A DNA stretch of 64,000 nt from contig CAKUYE010000001.1 in NCBI GenBank assembly GCA_934702375.1, forward strand, positions 1 to 64,000, read 5' to 3'. This stretch comes from an uncultured Bacillota bacterium. Lineage in GTDB: Bacteria > Bacillota > Dehalobacteriia > UBA7702. The notes beneath the pieces were generated by a model. It saw only the letters and a program-made list of their open reading frames with translations, was not told the origin of the DNA and ran no database searches. Position numbers and translations under genes: made by a program. Positions 43,842 to 53,054 of the stretch are shown one piece after another (the first letter of the stretch is position 1; each line of letters opens with the position of its first letter).

Positions 43842-43982
43842 GCACCACTTTCCGTCATAATAGAGTCAAAATAAATTACTTTACTCTGAACTTAAATTAT
43901 ACCAATTTAAGGCCTGGATGGCAAGAAGTTTACGCCGAAAAATAAGAGAATTCACCATCCGTCAATGGAACCACCAAAAATG

Positions 43983-45607
43983 CTAATCCAAGCAAATCTC
44001 CTTCGTAAAGCCCATTGCCGAAGGATCTTCATGGGAAACGACCATTAAGATACCGCTATAATGCCAACGTTCCAGAATTTTTGTCAACAAATCCCGGGTC
44101 GATTCGTCCAAGTTCGAGAAAGGCTCGTCCATAATAACCACTTCCTTACCGGATAAAATCGCCCGAACGATGGCAATCATTTGCATTTGCCCGCCGGAGA
44201 CACCGGAAAGGTGCTGCTGAATATCGGTATCCAGCCCTTGGGGAAAGGTTTCAAAATAGGCCGTTAAGTCCAGCTCTGCCAAAAGCTTTTGAACATCGGC
44301 ACGGGTTTTTCCGTGCAGTCCGATGAAAAGATTATCAAGTACAGAGCCTTTGAATAAAAAGATGTGTTGAGATACCACGGCAATATGCTCTCGGATGCTT
44401 TTCACCGCCAGCTCCGTTGCATCCACCTCATTATAGAGGATTTGCCCGGACACAGGAGCATATAACCCCAGCATCAATTTTACCACCGTAGATTTTCCGG
44501 AACCGTTCTTCCCGCGGAGCAAAACCCGGTCACCGGAATGAAGCGCAAAGCTGCACCCTGTCAAAACCTCATGTTCATCGTAGGAAAAGGAAACATTCTC
44601 AAAAGAAATATTGGAGATTTTTTCGGAAACCTCCCTGCCCTTTTCATTTTCACTGTCCCTGGAGAACAAGGCATTGATCCGCTCCATACTGCGAAAAGGC
44701 TGTTCCAAAGCAATCCGCAAATTGCCCAGACAGAGGATTCCGCTGGTAACATAGGAGAGATACATAGCAAAAGCCGTATACAAACCAATAGTAACCTGTC
44801 CTTGAAGGATCAAGGCACCGCATAGGAGCAGCACAAAAACAGATTCCAGATTGCAAAGAAGGTTGATAAATTCATCGTAACAAACAAAGCGGCGCTTCAT
44901 TTTAATTCGGCTTAAAGCAAGATCAGCGGATTTATCGACGAAAGAGGAAAATCCCTCTTCACGACGGTTTAAAACCTTAAAATCCTCTACTCCGTTAAGA
45001 ATCTCATAGCCCTCACCGCTCAAGATACCATTCTTCTCCAAGGTTGCTTCAATGTCTCGTGCAATATGCTTTTCGTTATTTTTGGTAATAAAGAAAACCA
45101 CGGGCAGAAAAACCAAGGAGATCAACGCCAACTTCCAGTGCAGCAAAAACATAACAATCAAGGCAAACATGGCAATGACGATCTGACAAACGGTACTGAT
45201 GGAATCCGAGGAAAACAGCGATTCCAATTCCGAACACTCTTCCATGCGGCTCAATAAATACCCCTTTTCATTTTTACGCAAATAATCCATAGGCAGGGAA
45301 ACGATCTTTTCCATCAGCTTACAGCGCAGCTCATGGGCAAAATTCACGTTGATTGAGATAAGCAGACGATTCATAGCTAAGGAAACAACGCATTTTAACA
45401 AATAGGCTCCCACCGTAACACCAATCAACAGCAAAAAGGTATGATAATCCCCGCCGCTATTTAAAACATCAATGGCTTGACCGATCAAATACGGCGTAAC
45501 CGCCACCAAAGAGGAAAACAGAAAAAACACCAACAACCCAACGAGAATACTCCCTTTTTCACCGCCACAATACGATCAAGCTTCTTTAATTCTTCCCATA
45601 CCTTCAT
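43983..45607 (-). pseudogene. Frameshifted ABC exporter (membrane and ATPase domains)
   Basis: The main frame (from 45563) encodes an intact six-span exporter domain (GQAIDVLN ... ) and an ATPase with Walker A LRGKNGSGKST, signature LSGVSGGQMQ and Walker B VVIMDEPFSNLDE. Its natural N-terminus, MKVWEELKKLDRIVAVKK (ATG 45605-45607), is in another frame. One missing base in the A5-G3 run at 45552-45559 explains this; with it restored the protein would be about 541 residues. As read, translation from the good start fails, and only an internal TTG (45534-45536) without a site remains. Possible phase switch, decay or sequence error. Confidence 0.75.
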
Positions 45608-45770
45608 GTCAATATCTCCCATACTCTCAATAAAAATACAATTGTTAAGCTATATCTATATTTTACAAAATTTGGCGGAAGTTGTAAAGCCAAACCTTGG
45701 CAATATCCCTTCAAATGCACTCCCTTATTTTTATAAAAATCCAAAAGATTGCGAAACTTTGAGAAAAAAC

Positions 45771-45798
45771 TTGACAACAAGGGAAAAAAGCGTATAAT
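45771..45798 (+). promoter_or_regulatory. Promoter of the aromatic amino-acid operon
   Basis: TTGACA (45771-45776), 16-base spacer, TATAAT (45793-45798). Confidence 0.85.
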
Positions 45799-45827
45799 GT
45801 AGAAAAAATGAAAGGGGGAGAAAAGAA

Positions 45828-45902
45828 GTGTTATTGAATTTACATCGATTTTATTATTTCAGCACGGACTTTCTGACTACCCTTTCAAATAGCCATCGCT
45901 AA
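45828..45902 (+). CDS. Aromatic operon leader peptide (Phe/Tyr-rich)
   Basis: A GTG at 45828 with GGGGGAG seven bases ahead opens a frame of 24 codons ending TAA at 45900-45902. Residues 8-11 are Phe-Tyr-Tyr-Phe and residue 15 is Phe, so five aromatic codons fall in eight positions, just what a ribosome-stalling sensor of Phe and Tyr would need. No Trp codon is present. The frame lies 29 bases after the -10 box and 93 bases before the first structural gene, with a terminator between. Confidence 0.8.
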   Translation: MLLNLHRFYYFSTDFLTTLSNSHR

Positions 45903-45925
45903 GGTCGTATTTTAAAGAGTACGGA

Positions 45926-45982
45926 AAGCCCGCAATTCTACGTGCCCGAAAAAGGCAGTATTTGGATTGCGGACTTTTTTAT
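45926..45982 (+). terminator. Aromatic attenuator terminator
   Basis: AAGCCCGCAAT (45926-45936) pairs with ATTGCGGACTT (45966-45976; one mismatch), with an inner TGCC/GGCA stem in the loop, followed by TTTTATTT. The leader also has CGGACTTTC (45865-45873), a copy of the terminator's right arm, which can instead pair with GAAAGCCCG (45924-45932) and block the terminator. No T-box sequence is seen. Confidence 0.8.
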
Positions 45983-45995
45983 TTGGAGGACTGAA

Positions 45996-47198
45996 ATGAA
46001 AATGAATTTATCGGAAGAAATGATGATGTTAGGTAAAAAAAGCTCTGTGATTCGGGAAATCTTTGAATACAGCAAGAAAAGAAAAGCAGAGATTGGCGCA
46101 GACAAGGTATTTGATTTTAGTATTGGGAACCCCAGCGTACCGGCACCGGAAGAAATTGGAGAAACCATTGCCAAGCTGGCCCGGGAGATGGACCCTGTTT
46201 TACTTCATGGCTACACTGCAGCAGTGGGAGATCCCGGCGCAAGGGCGAAAATCGCCGAGGGAATCCACCGGGATTTTCACACACCCAACCGTCCGGATCT
46301 CGTTTACATGACCTGCGGAGCCGCTGCATCTCTTACCATTTCCCTCAATGCCATTTTACAACCGGGTGAAGAAGTTCTCGTTCCCACGCCCTATTTCCCG
46401 GAATATAAAGTATTTACCGAACATGCCGGCGGCGTTCTGGTAGAGATCCCCTGTGATAAAGATTTTCAGCTGGATCTTAATGCCATTGAAAATGCCATCA
46501 CAGCCAAAACCAGAGCCATTATCATCAATTCCCCCAATAACCCCACCGGAGCAATTTTCCGCACCGAGGATCTGAAAAAGCTCTCGGCTCTTTTACAACA
46601 AAAGGAAAAGGAATATGACCGCACCATCTACATCATTGCCGATGAACCCTACCGCAAGCTGGTGTGGAACGGAGAAGAGGTTCCCTTTTTGCCGGAGCTT
46701 TACCCCGATACCCTGGTATGCTACTCCTACAGTAAAGCCCTCTCCCTCCCCGGAGAACGTATCGGCTACATTTTCGTAAGCCCTTATATGGAAGCATGCG
46801 GCGATGTTTTTGCCGCTGTTTGCGGCGCCGGCCGCGCCCTTGGATTTGTCTGCGCTCCGAGCTTAATGCAATTTATGATTGCAGAATGTGCCGACTGCAC
46901 CGCAGATTTCCGTATTTACCGTAAAAACAGAGAACGACTCATGGAAATGCTCACGGACATCGGCTACGAAGTGATTCCCCCCGACGGTGCCTTCTACCTG
47001 TTTGTGAAAGCTCTGGAACCCGATGCCCATGCCTTCTATGAAAAAGGGAAAAAACATGAGCTGCTACTGGTTCCCAGTGATTCCTTTGGCTGCACCGGCT
47101 ATGTACGTATTGCATACTGCGTAACACCGGAACAGATTGAAGCTGCCAAACCGGCATTTGAAGCCCTGTACCGGGATTATCAGGAAGGGAATGATTAA
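45996..47198 (+). CDS. Class I aminotransferase, probably aromatic/aspartate
   Basis: The 400-residue PLP enzyme has FSIGNPSVPAPEEI, GYTAAVGDPGARAKIAEGI, CGAAASLTISL, INSPNNPTGAIF, IIADEPYRKLVW and the PLP lysine in YSYSKALSLPGERIGY. It belongs to the AspC/AraT group. As first gene behind a Phe/Tyr attenuator, it probably transaminates phenylpyruvate and hydroxyphenylpyruvate at the end of the pathway. GGAGG lies 6 bases ahead of the ATG at 45996. Confidence 0.87.
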   Translation: MKMNLSEEMMMLGKKSSVIREIFEYSKKRKAEIGADKVFDFSIGNPSVPAPEEIGETIAKLAREMDPVLLHGYTAAVGDPGARAKIAEGIHRDFHTPNRPDLVYMTCGAAASLTISLNAILQPGEEVLVPTPYFPEYKVFTEHAGGVLVEIPCDKDFQLDLNAIENAITAKTRAIIINSPNNPTGAIFRTEDLKKLSALLQQKEKEYDRTIYIIADEPYRKLVWNGEEVPFLPELYPDTLVCYSYSKALSLPGERIGYIFVSPYMEACGDVFAAVCGAGRALGFVCAPSLMQFMIAECADCTADFRIYRKNRERLMEMLTDIGYEVIPPDGAFYLFVKALEPDAHAFYEKGKKHELLLVPSDSFGCTGYVRIAYCVTPEQIEAAKPAFEALYRDYQEGND

Positions 47199-47199
47199 A

Positions 47200-48294
47200 A
47201 TGAGTTCATTGGAGGATGCCCGCAAAAAGATCAATGAGATCGACCGCAAAATGGCCGATCTCTTTACCCAACGAATGCACGCCGCAGAACAGGTTGCAAA
47301 CTATAAAATGCAGGCAGGCTTACCCATTTACGATCAGGCAAGAGAAGATGAAGTGATCGAAAAAAACAGAGCCTTTGTTCCCGAGGAAGAGCTGCAATCC
47401 TATTACGTGAATTTTCTGAAAAGCAACATGATTATTTCCCGCCGTTATCAGCGCCGCCTTTTAGACGGTATGCGCGTTGCCTACAGCGGCGTTCCCGGAG
47501 CTTTTGCCGCTACGGCAGCCCAGCGGATCTTCCCCGACGGCACACCGGTCCCCCACAAAGACTTCGCCGCCGCCTACGAAGCCGTAACCAAGGGTGAATG
47601 TGATTGCGCCGTTTTACCCTTGGAAAACAGCTTTGCCGGCGATGTTTCTCAAGTAATGGATCTGGCATTTTTCGGCGATTTATACATCAACGGCATCTAT
47701 GACCTGGAAATCACGCAGAACCTCATCGGCCTCCCCGGTACATCGTTAAAGGAGATCAAAAAGGTCATCAGCCACCCCCAGGCATTGGCTCAAAGCGCTG
47801 CTTTTTTAAGAGAACATGGCTTTGAAACCGAGGAAGCCACCAATACCGCCGTAGCCGCCCAAAGCGTAGCGGAAAAAAAAGATCCTGCCTTTGCCGCAGT
47901 AGCCGGCGCCGAAACCGCTGCCCTTTACGGTTTACAGGTGCTGGAAAAGCGCATCAACGACCGCTCCGGAAATACCACCCGGTTCGCCGTATTTTCCCGG
48001 CTGAATCATCAGGATCCTGCTCATGATAATTATTTCGTCATGAACTTCACCGTAAAAAACGAAGCCGGCTGCCTGGGGAAAGCGGTATCCGCCATTGGGG
48101 AATTGGGTTTTAATCTTCGCGCTTTAAAGAGTCGTCCCACCAAAGAACTGATTTGGGAATACTACTTCTATGCCGAAGGAGAAGGCAACATCAACAGCAA
48201 GGACGGCATCTGTTTGCAAAAACGATTACAGGAGCTTTGCAGCGATGTGCGCATTTTAGGCAGCTTCGACCGGGAACGCGTGCTGGATCGATAA
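47200..48294 (+). CDS. pheA: Bifunctional chorismate mutase/prephenate dehydratase
   Basis: The 364-residue protein has an AroQ-type chorismate mutase (1-90: ARKKINEIDRKMADLFTQRM ... YKMQAGLPIYDQAREDEVI), a prephenate dehydratase (from about 92: VAYSGVPGAFAATAA, LPLENSFAGDV, and the catalytic NTTRFAVFSR), and a C-terminal ACT domain (from ~285). In that domain the usual ESRP of Phe-sensitive enzymes reads KSRP. It makes phenylpyruvate. The start at 47200 is 2 bases past the preceding stop; an ATG at 47191 is also in frame. Confidence 0.94.
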   Translation: MSSLEDARKKINEIDRKMADLFTQRMHAAEQVANYKMQAGLPIYDQAREDEVIEKNRAFVPEEELQSYYVNFLKSNMIISRRYQRRLLDGMRVAYSGVPGAFAATAAQRIFPDGTPVPHKDFAAAYEAVTKGECDCAVLPLENSFAGDVSQVMDLAFFGDLYINGIYDLEITQNLIGLPGTSLKEIKKVISHPQALAQSAAFLREHGFETEEATNTAVAAQSVAEKKDPAFAAVAGAETAALYGLQVLEKRINDRSGNTTRFAVFSRLNHQDPAHDNYFVMNFTVKNEAGCLGKAVSAIGELGFNLRALKSRPTKELIWEYYFYAEGEGNINSKDGICLQKRLQELCSDVRILGSFDRERVLDR

Positions 48295-48311
48295 CACAAA
48301 GGAGAAAACCT

Positions 48312-49307
48312 ATGGAAATACAGGTAAAAGCTGGGAGTCCCTACCCTATTTATATCGAAGAAGGCGCTCTTTCTCAGGCCGGCGAGTTATTCGAGCTAAA
48401 CCGCAAAGCCCTCATCGTTACCGACAACGGCGTACCCAAAAGCTACGCGGAAACCGTTGCCGCAGCCTGCAAAGAGCCTTACATCGAAATTTTTCCGGCC
48501 GGTGAAGCCTCTAAGAATCTTTCCACCTGGCAAACCCTTTTAGAACGGCTCAGCAAGGAAAAATTCAGTCGCTCCGACTGTGTAATTGCCGTTGGCGGCG
48601 GCGTAACCGGCGACATGGCCGGCTTTGCCGCGGCCTGCTATTTAAGGGGGATCGACTTTTACAACATCCCCACAACGTTACTGGCCCAGGTGGATTCCTC
48701 CGTCGGCGGAAAGGTAGCCGTAGATTTTATGGGCTATAAAAACACGGTAGGCGCCTTCTACAACCCCAAAGGAGTGCTGATCGACCCAAAGGTTCTGGAC
48801 ACACTGGAATATCGGCAAATCGCCTGTGGCTTGGCGGAAGCAACAAAAATGGCAGCAACCTGCGACGCTAATTTCTTCCAATGGCTGGAAGGAAATGACC
48901 CCTTAAAGAACCGCACCGAAATGATTCTGCGGGCAATTACGATCAAAAAAGAAATCGTCGAAGCCGATGAAAAGGAATTGGGATTGCGGCGAGTATTAAA
49001 CTTTGGCCATACCTTAGGCCATGCCGTAGAATCGGCAACAGGCCTTTTCCACGGCGAATGTGTAGCCATCGGCATGCTGCCCTTTACCGCAGAAGCAGAC
49101 CGGGAACGACTAAAATCCCTGCTGCAACGGTTTCAATTACCAACGGAAGCCGGCGGTCAAAAAGAAAAAATTCTGGAAAATATCAAAATGGATAAAAAGA
49201 TCACCGGCAACGACATTACCGTGGTTCGCGTACCGCAAATCGGTCAATACACTCTGGAAAAACTCTCTCTGGAAGAGTTGATCGCGCAGGTAAAAGAAGC
49301 GATCTGA
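48312..49307 (+). CDS. aroB: 3-dehydroquinate synthase
   Basis: The 331-residue NAD-dependent enzyme has VTDNGVPKSYAETV, VIAVGGGVTGDMAGFAAACYLRGI, PTTLLAQVDSSVGGKVAVDF, and zinc ligands in NFGHTLGHAVESATG and FHGECVAIGM. It is slightly shorter than the common 340-360 residues. AAAGGAG precedes the ATG at 48312. It performs step 2 of the shikimate pathway. Confidence 0.96.
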   Translation: MEIQVKAGSPYPIYIEEGALSQAGELFELNRKALIVTDNGVPKSYAETVAAACKEPYIEIFPAGEASKNLSTWQTLLERLSKEKFSRSDCVIAVGGGVTGDMAGFAAACYLRGIDFYNIPTTLLAQVDSSVGGKVAVDFMGYKNTVGAFYNPKGVLIDPKVLDTLEYRQIACGLAEATKMAATCDANFFQWLEGNDPLKNRTEMILRAITIKKEIVEADEKELGLRRVLNFGHTLGHAVESATGLFHGECVAIGMLPFTAEADRERLKSLLQRFQLPTEAGGQKEKILENIKMDKKITGNDITVVRVPQIGQYTLEKLSLEELIAQVKEAI

Positions 49308-49337
49308 ATATAAAACAGATTGGTCGGGTGAAATGAA

Positions 49338-50576
49338 ATGAAATACGGATGTATCGGAGAAAAGCTGGGACACAGCTTTTCCAAAGAGATCCACCACTGC
49401 TTTGCAGCATATCCTTATGAATTAAAGGAAATCCCTCCAAATAACCTTGAGGCCTTTATAAAAAACCATGATTTTTCCGGTATTAACGTAACGATCCCCT
49501 ATAAACAGGCCGTGATGCAATACCTGGATAAAATCAGCCCCCAGGCCTTGGATATCGGTGCAGTAAACACCATCGTACAACGGGATGGACAGCTATGGGG
49601 TTACAACACAGATTTTGATGGCATGAAAGCACTGCTTGCCCATATCGGTATAATACCAAAGAACAAAAAAGTACTGATTCTGGGCAGCGGCGGTACATCT
49701 CACACCGCCCGAACTTTAATGAAGGATATGGGAGCAAAAGAAATCCTTATCGTCTCCCGTTCAGGGGAAAACGGCATCACCTATAAAGAAGCTACGAAAC
49801 AACACCGTGATGCTCAACTCATCATCAACACCACCCCCTGCGGCATGAGCCCCAATATTTGGGATTGTCCCATTGACCTTACCAATTTTCATGCCCTGGA
49901 GGGTGTTGCCGATGCCATCTATAACCCCCTACGTCCTCGGTTGATACAACAAGCTCTGTCTTTAGGGATCCCGACATCCGGTGGCCTCTATATGCTGGTA
50001 GCCCAGGCGGTACGCGCTGGCGAGCATTTTACCGGCACCACATTTTCGCCGGAGACCATTGATACCGTTTATACGAAAATCAAAACCGCCAAGGAAAATA
50101 TCGTGCTGACAGGAATGCCCGGAGCAGGAAAAACCACCATAGGCAAAGCCCTTGCAACAGCCCTGCACCGTCCCTTCTTCGATACCGACGAAGAAATTCA
50201 AAAACATTTTGCCAAATCACCAGCGGAAATCATTTCCGAGGAAGGCGACGAAGCTTTTCGTCAAAAGGAAACACAGGTGATTCAAAACAGCTTGGCAGGA
50301 AAAAACGGGTGTATTATCGCCACCGGCGGCGGTTGTATATTAAAACAGGAAAATGTAGATGCACTAAAGATGAACGGAAAAATTCTGTTTTTGGATCGTC
50401 CGCCGGAATTGCTGACCCCAACAAAAGACCGTCCCCTTTCCAGCAATCGCAAGGATCTGTTTCAACGCTATAAGGAGCGCTACCAAACCTATATAGAAAC
50501 AGCAGATAAGATGATAAAAAATCAGGGGGACATGGAAAAAGCTTGTAAAGAAATCCTGGGAGAATATAAACTATGA
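49338..50576 (+). CDS. aroEK: Shikimate dehydrogenase-shikimate kinase fusion
   Basis: Residues 1-250 are shikimate dehydrogenase: GEKLGHSFSKEIHH, NVTIPYKQAVMQYLD with the catalytic Lys, GAVNTIVQ, NTDFDGMKAL, and VLILGSGGTSHTARTL for NADP. Residues ~252-412 are shikimate kinase: Walker A LTGMPGAGKTTIGKAL, FFDTDEEIQKHF, EGDEAFRQKE, IIATGGGCILKQ and a DRPL lid. The single chain covers steps 4 and 5 of the pathway. The fusion is known in some anaerobic Bacillota but is not the usual arrangement. Its stop overlaps aroQ by 4 bases. Confidence 0.95.
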   Translation: MKYGCIGEKLGHSFSKEIHHCFAAYPYELKEIPPNNLEAFIKNHDFSGINVTIPYKQAVMQYLDKISPQALDIGAVNTIVQRDGQLWGYNTDFDGMKALLAHIGIIPKNKKVLILGSGGTSHTARTLMKDMGAKEILIVSRSGENGITYKEATKQHRDAQLIINTTPCGMSPNIWDCPIDLTNFHALEGVADAIYNPLRPRLIQQALSLGIPTSGGLYMLVAQAVRAGEHFTGTTFSPETIDTVYTKIKTAKENIVLTGMPGAGKTTIGKALATALHRPFFDTDEEIQKHFAKSPAEIISEEGDEAFRQKETQVIQNSLAGKNGCIIATGGGCILKQENVDALKMNGKILFLDRPPELLTPTKDRPLSSNRKDLFQRYKERYQTYIETADKMIKNQGDMEKACKEILGEYKL

Positions 50577-51007
50577 AAATTTTAGTCATTAACGGACCAA
50601 ACTTAAATATGCTGGGAATTCGGGAGCCGGGCATTTATGGAAAGGAAACCTACGAGGATCTCCTCACAATGATCCGCAGCCACGGTGAAAAAAACGGCAC
50701 GGAAGTTTCTTTTTACCAATCCAATCACGAAGGTGATTTGGTCGATGCCATTCAGGAGGCAAGAAACACGGCAGATGGAATCATCATCAATCCCGGCGCT
50801 TATACCCATACCAGCATCGCTCTGCTTGACGCCGTAAAAGCAATTTCCCTGCCGGTAGTCGAAGTTCATATTTCCGACCCCGACACTAGGGAACCTTTCC
50901 GTAAAACCAGCTACATTCGTCTGGGCTGCGTTCATACCATCAAAGGAAAAGGTTTTGCCGGATACACCGAAGCCATGGATTGGCTGGAGGCCCACTATGG
51001 AAATTAA
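50573..51007 (+). CDS. aroQ: 3-dehydroquinate dehydratase, type II
   Basis: The 144-residue dodecameric enzyme has VINGPNLNMLGIREPGIYG with the catalytic Tyr, YQSNHEGDLVDAIQEA, INPGAYTHTSIALLDA and VEVHISDPDTREPFRKTSY. It performs step 3. It overlaps aroE-K by 4 bases and aroA by 11. Confidence 0.97.
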   Translation: MKILVINGPNLNMLGIREPGIYGKETYEDLLTMIRSHGEKNGTEVSFYQSNHEGDLVDAIQEARNTADGIIINPGAYTHTSIALLDAVKAISLPVVEVHISDPDTREPFRKTSYIRLGCVHTIKGKGFAGYTEAMDWLEAHYGN

Positions 51008-52196
51008 AATCAAACCGGGGATTGCCCGAGGAAAAATTACAGCGCCGCCCTCTAAAAGTATGTCCCATCGATTGCTGATTGCCGCAGCACTGGCCCAAGG
51101 CACCAGCACCCTTCACCATATCGGCGCATCTGAGGATATCACAGCAACCATTGACTGCCTAAAGGCTTTGGGCTATGAACCGAAGCAAAAGGGCTCTACG
51201 ATACAGATTTCCGGCGGAATGCCAAAGTATACCGGCGAAACGCTTTTTTGCCGGGAAAGCGGCAGCACCCTGCGATTCATGATTCCCCTTTGTCTGCTCA
51301 CCGGTGAGAAAATCACCCTCCGAGGCAGCAAACGACTGATGGAACGCCCCCAAACCGTCTATGAGAGCCTCTGCCGCGAAAGACATTTTACCTTTTCCCA
51401 AACAGAGAATACCATTACGGTACAAGGTCGGCTCACCCCCGGAGAATACCAGTTGGATGCCGGCATAAGCAGCCAGTTCATCACCGGCATGATGTTTGCC
51501 CTTTCCACCTTTGAAACACAAAGCAAAATCTGCCTGACCGGAAATGTCGAAAGCCGCTCCTACATTGACCTTACGATAAAAACCCTCAATGCCTTCGACA
51601 TGAAAACAAGCTGGATCAGTGAAAATGAGATCCTCCTCACCGGTGAAAAAGGAACCGGCAAAGAGCTGACCGTCGAGGGAGATTACTCCAATGCCACCTT
51701 CTTTGCCGCCTTAAATTACCTGGGCGGCAGCATTGAAATCACAGGACTTGCTCCGGATTCTCTCCAAGGGGACCGAATCTATCAGGATTATTTCAAACAA
51801 ATCGAAAACGGCTGTCCCACTCTTTCTCTAAAGGACTGCCCCGATCTGGGGCCGATTTTAATGACCCTGGCAGCAATGAAAAACGGCGCCGTTTTTACAG
51901 ACACCGCCAGGTTGAAAATCAAAGAAAGCGACCGCGGTGCCGTTATGGCCCAAGAGCTGAAAAAAGCCGGCGTAACCTGCCAATTAGAAGAAAACCGCAT
52001 CATCGTTCCTGCAGGAGTATCGGTACCCAAAGAAGCCTTTTGCGGTCATAATGACCACCGCATCGTCATGGCTCTGGCCGTTTTGGCCACACAGCTCGGC
52101 GGAAAAATCATCGGCGCTGAAGCCGTAGCCAAAAGCTTTCCGGACTTTTTCCGGGAGCTGCAAAACTTAAACATTGAGGTAACAAAATGCAGTTAA
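50997..52196 (+). CDS. aroA: 3-phosphoshikimate 1-carboxyvinyltransferase (EPSP synthase)
   Basis: The 399-residue protein has the N-terminal APPSKSMSHRLLIAAALA, CRESGSTLRFMIPL, the sulfate/PEP loop around GSKRLMERP, SSQFITGMMFAL, VEGDYSNATFFAALNYL, and LKIKESDRGAVMAQELKKAGV, NDHRIVMALAVLA. The RESGSTLRFM stretch with Gly at the position that varies in class II enzymes would need alignment to predict glyphosate response. The start lies inside the end of aroQ. Confidence 0.96.
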   Translation: MEIKIKPGIARGKITAPPSKSMSHRLLIAAALAQGTSTLHHIGASEDITATIDCLKALGYEPKQKGSTIQISGGMPKYTGETLFCRESGSTLRFMIPLCLLTGEKITLRGSKRLMERPQTVYESLCRERHFTFSQTENTITVQGRLTPGEYQLDAGISSQFITGMMFALSTFETQSKICLTGNVESRSYIDLTIKTLNAFDMKTSWISENEILLTGEKGTGKELTVEGDYSNATFFAALNYLGGSIEITGLAPDSLQGDRIYQDYFKQIENGCPTLSLKDCPDLGPILMTLAAMKNGAVFTDTARLKIKESDRGAVMAQELKKAGVTCQLEENRIIVPAGVSVPKEAFCGHNDHRIVMALAVLATQLGGKIIGAEAVAKSFPDFFRELQNLNIEVTKCS

Positions 52197-53053
52197 AAGA
52201 AACAACCCATATCTTAATCGTTGGCCTTGGCCTGTTAGGGGGCAGCTATGCAATGGCCCTCAGCAAAAAGGGTTATCATGTGGAGGCCATCACCTTAGAG
52301 CCTCGAGACATCGAATACGGAATCACTCACAATCTCATTGAATCCGGCACCACCGAGGTTGAACCGGAAAGGATCGCCAGAGCAAATCTGATTATCTTTG
52401 CTCTGTATCCCCACGTTTTTGAAGAATGGATCGACCGTTACGGAAATCTGATACAACCGGGTACCCTCATCACCGATGTTACCGGGGTAAAAGGGGCATT
52501 GTTGAATCGCATCCAAAGCAAGCTTCCGGATCAGGTTGAATTTATTGCCGCTCATCCCATGGCCGGTCGAGAAGTCAGCGGTGTAGAAAACAGTGACGAT
52601 CGTATTTTCAAAGAAGCAAACTATATTGTGGTGCCTACGGAAAAAAACACGCCGGAAGGAATTGAAGCCTGCAAAGAGCTGGGCGCTCTTATCGGCTGCC
52701 GTCATATTTCCGTTTTAGAACCGGACAAACACGATGAAATGATCGCATTCCTATCCCAGTTGGCTCACTGTATTGCCGTATCCCTGATGTGCTGTCACGA
52801 TGAACATAAATTGGTGGATTACACCGGAGACTCCTTCCGTGACCTTACCCGCATTGCGAATATCAATGACGAAATGTGGAGCGAGCTATTTTTGGTCAAC
52901 AAGGAACATTTACTGAAAGAAATGGATCTCTTTGCCGAAAACTTTTCTGCCCTCCGCAATGCGCTGGCCGGAGAAGACCAAGAAGAAATGCGCCGCATGA
53001 TGCGACTTTCCACGGAACGCCGCTCATGGTTTGATAAAAAAGGAGATAATTAA
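52187..53053 (+). CDS. tyrA: Prephenate dehydrogenase
   Basis: The 288-residue protein has an NAD fold (HILIVGLGLLGGSYAMALSKKG), VTDVTGVKGALL, AAHPMAGREVSGVENSD with the catalytic His, and a helical C-terminal dimer domain (HDEMIAFLSQLAHCIAVSLM). There is no ACT domain, so tyrosine feedback would have to work through the active site or by attenuation. It overlaps aroA by 10 bases. Confidence 0.95.
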   Translation: MQLKETTHILIVGLGLLGGSYAMALSKKGYHVEAITLEPRDIEYGITHNLIESGTTEVEPERIARANLIIFALYPHVFEEWIDRYGNLIQPGTLITDVTGVKGALLNRIQSKLPDQVEFIAAHPMAGREVSGVENSDDRIFKEANYIVVPTEKNTPEGIEACKELGALIGCRHISVLEPDKHDEMIAFLSQLAHCIAVSLMCCHDEHKLVDYTGDSFRDLTRIANINDEMWSELFLVNKEHLLKEMDLFAENFSALRNALAGEDQEEMRRMMRLSTERRSWFDKKGDN

Positions 53054-53054
53054 C

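Noticed and set aside
45600..45995. T-box or TRAP-type site upstream of the aromatic operon
   Set aside because: No T-box core and no run of GAG/UAG triplets; a leader peptide with Phe and Tyr codons is seen instead.
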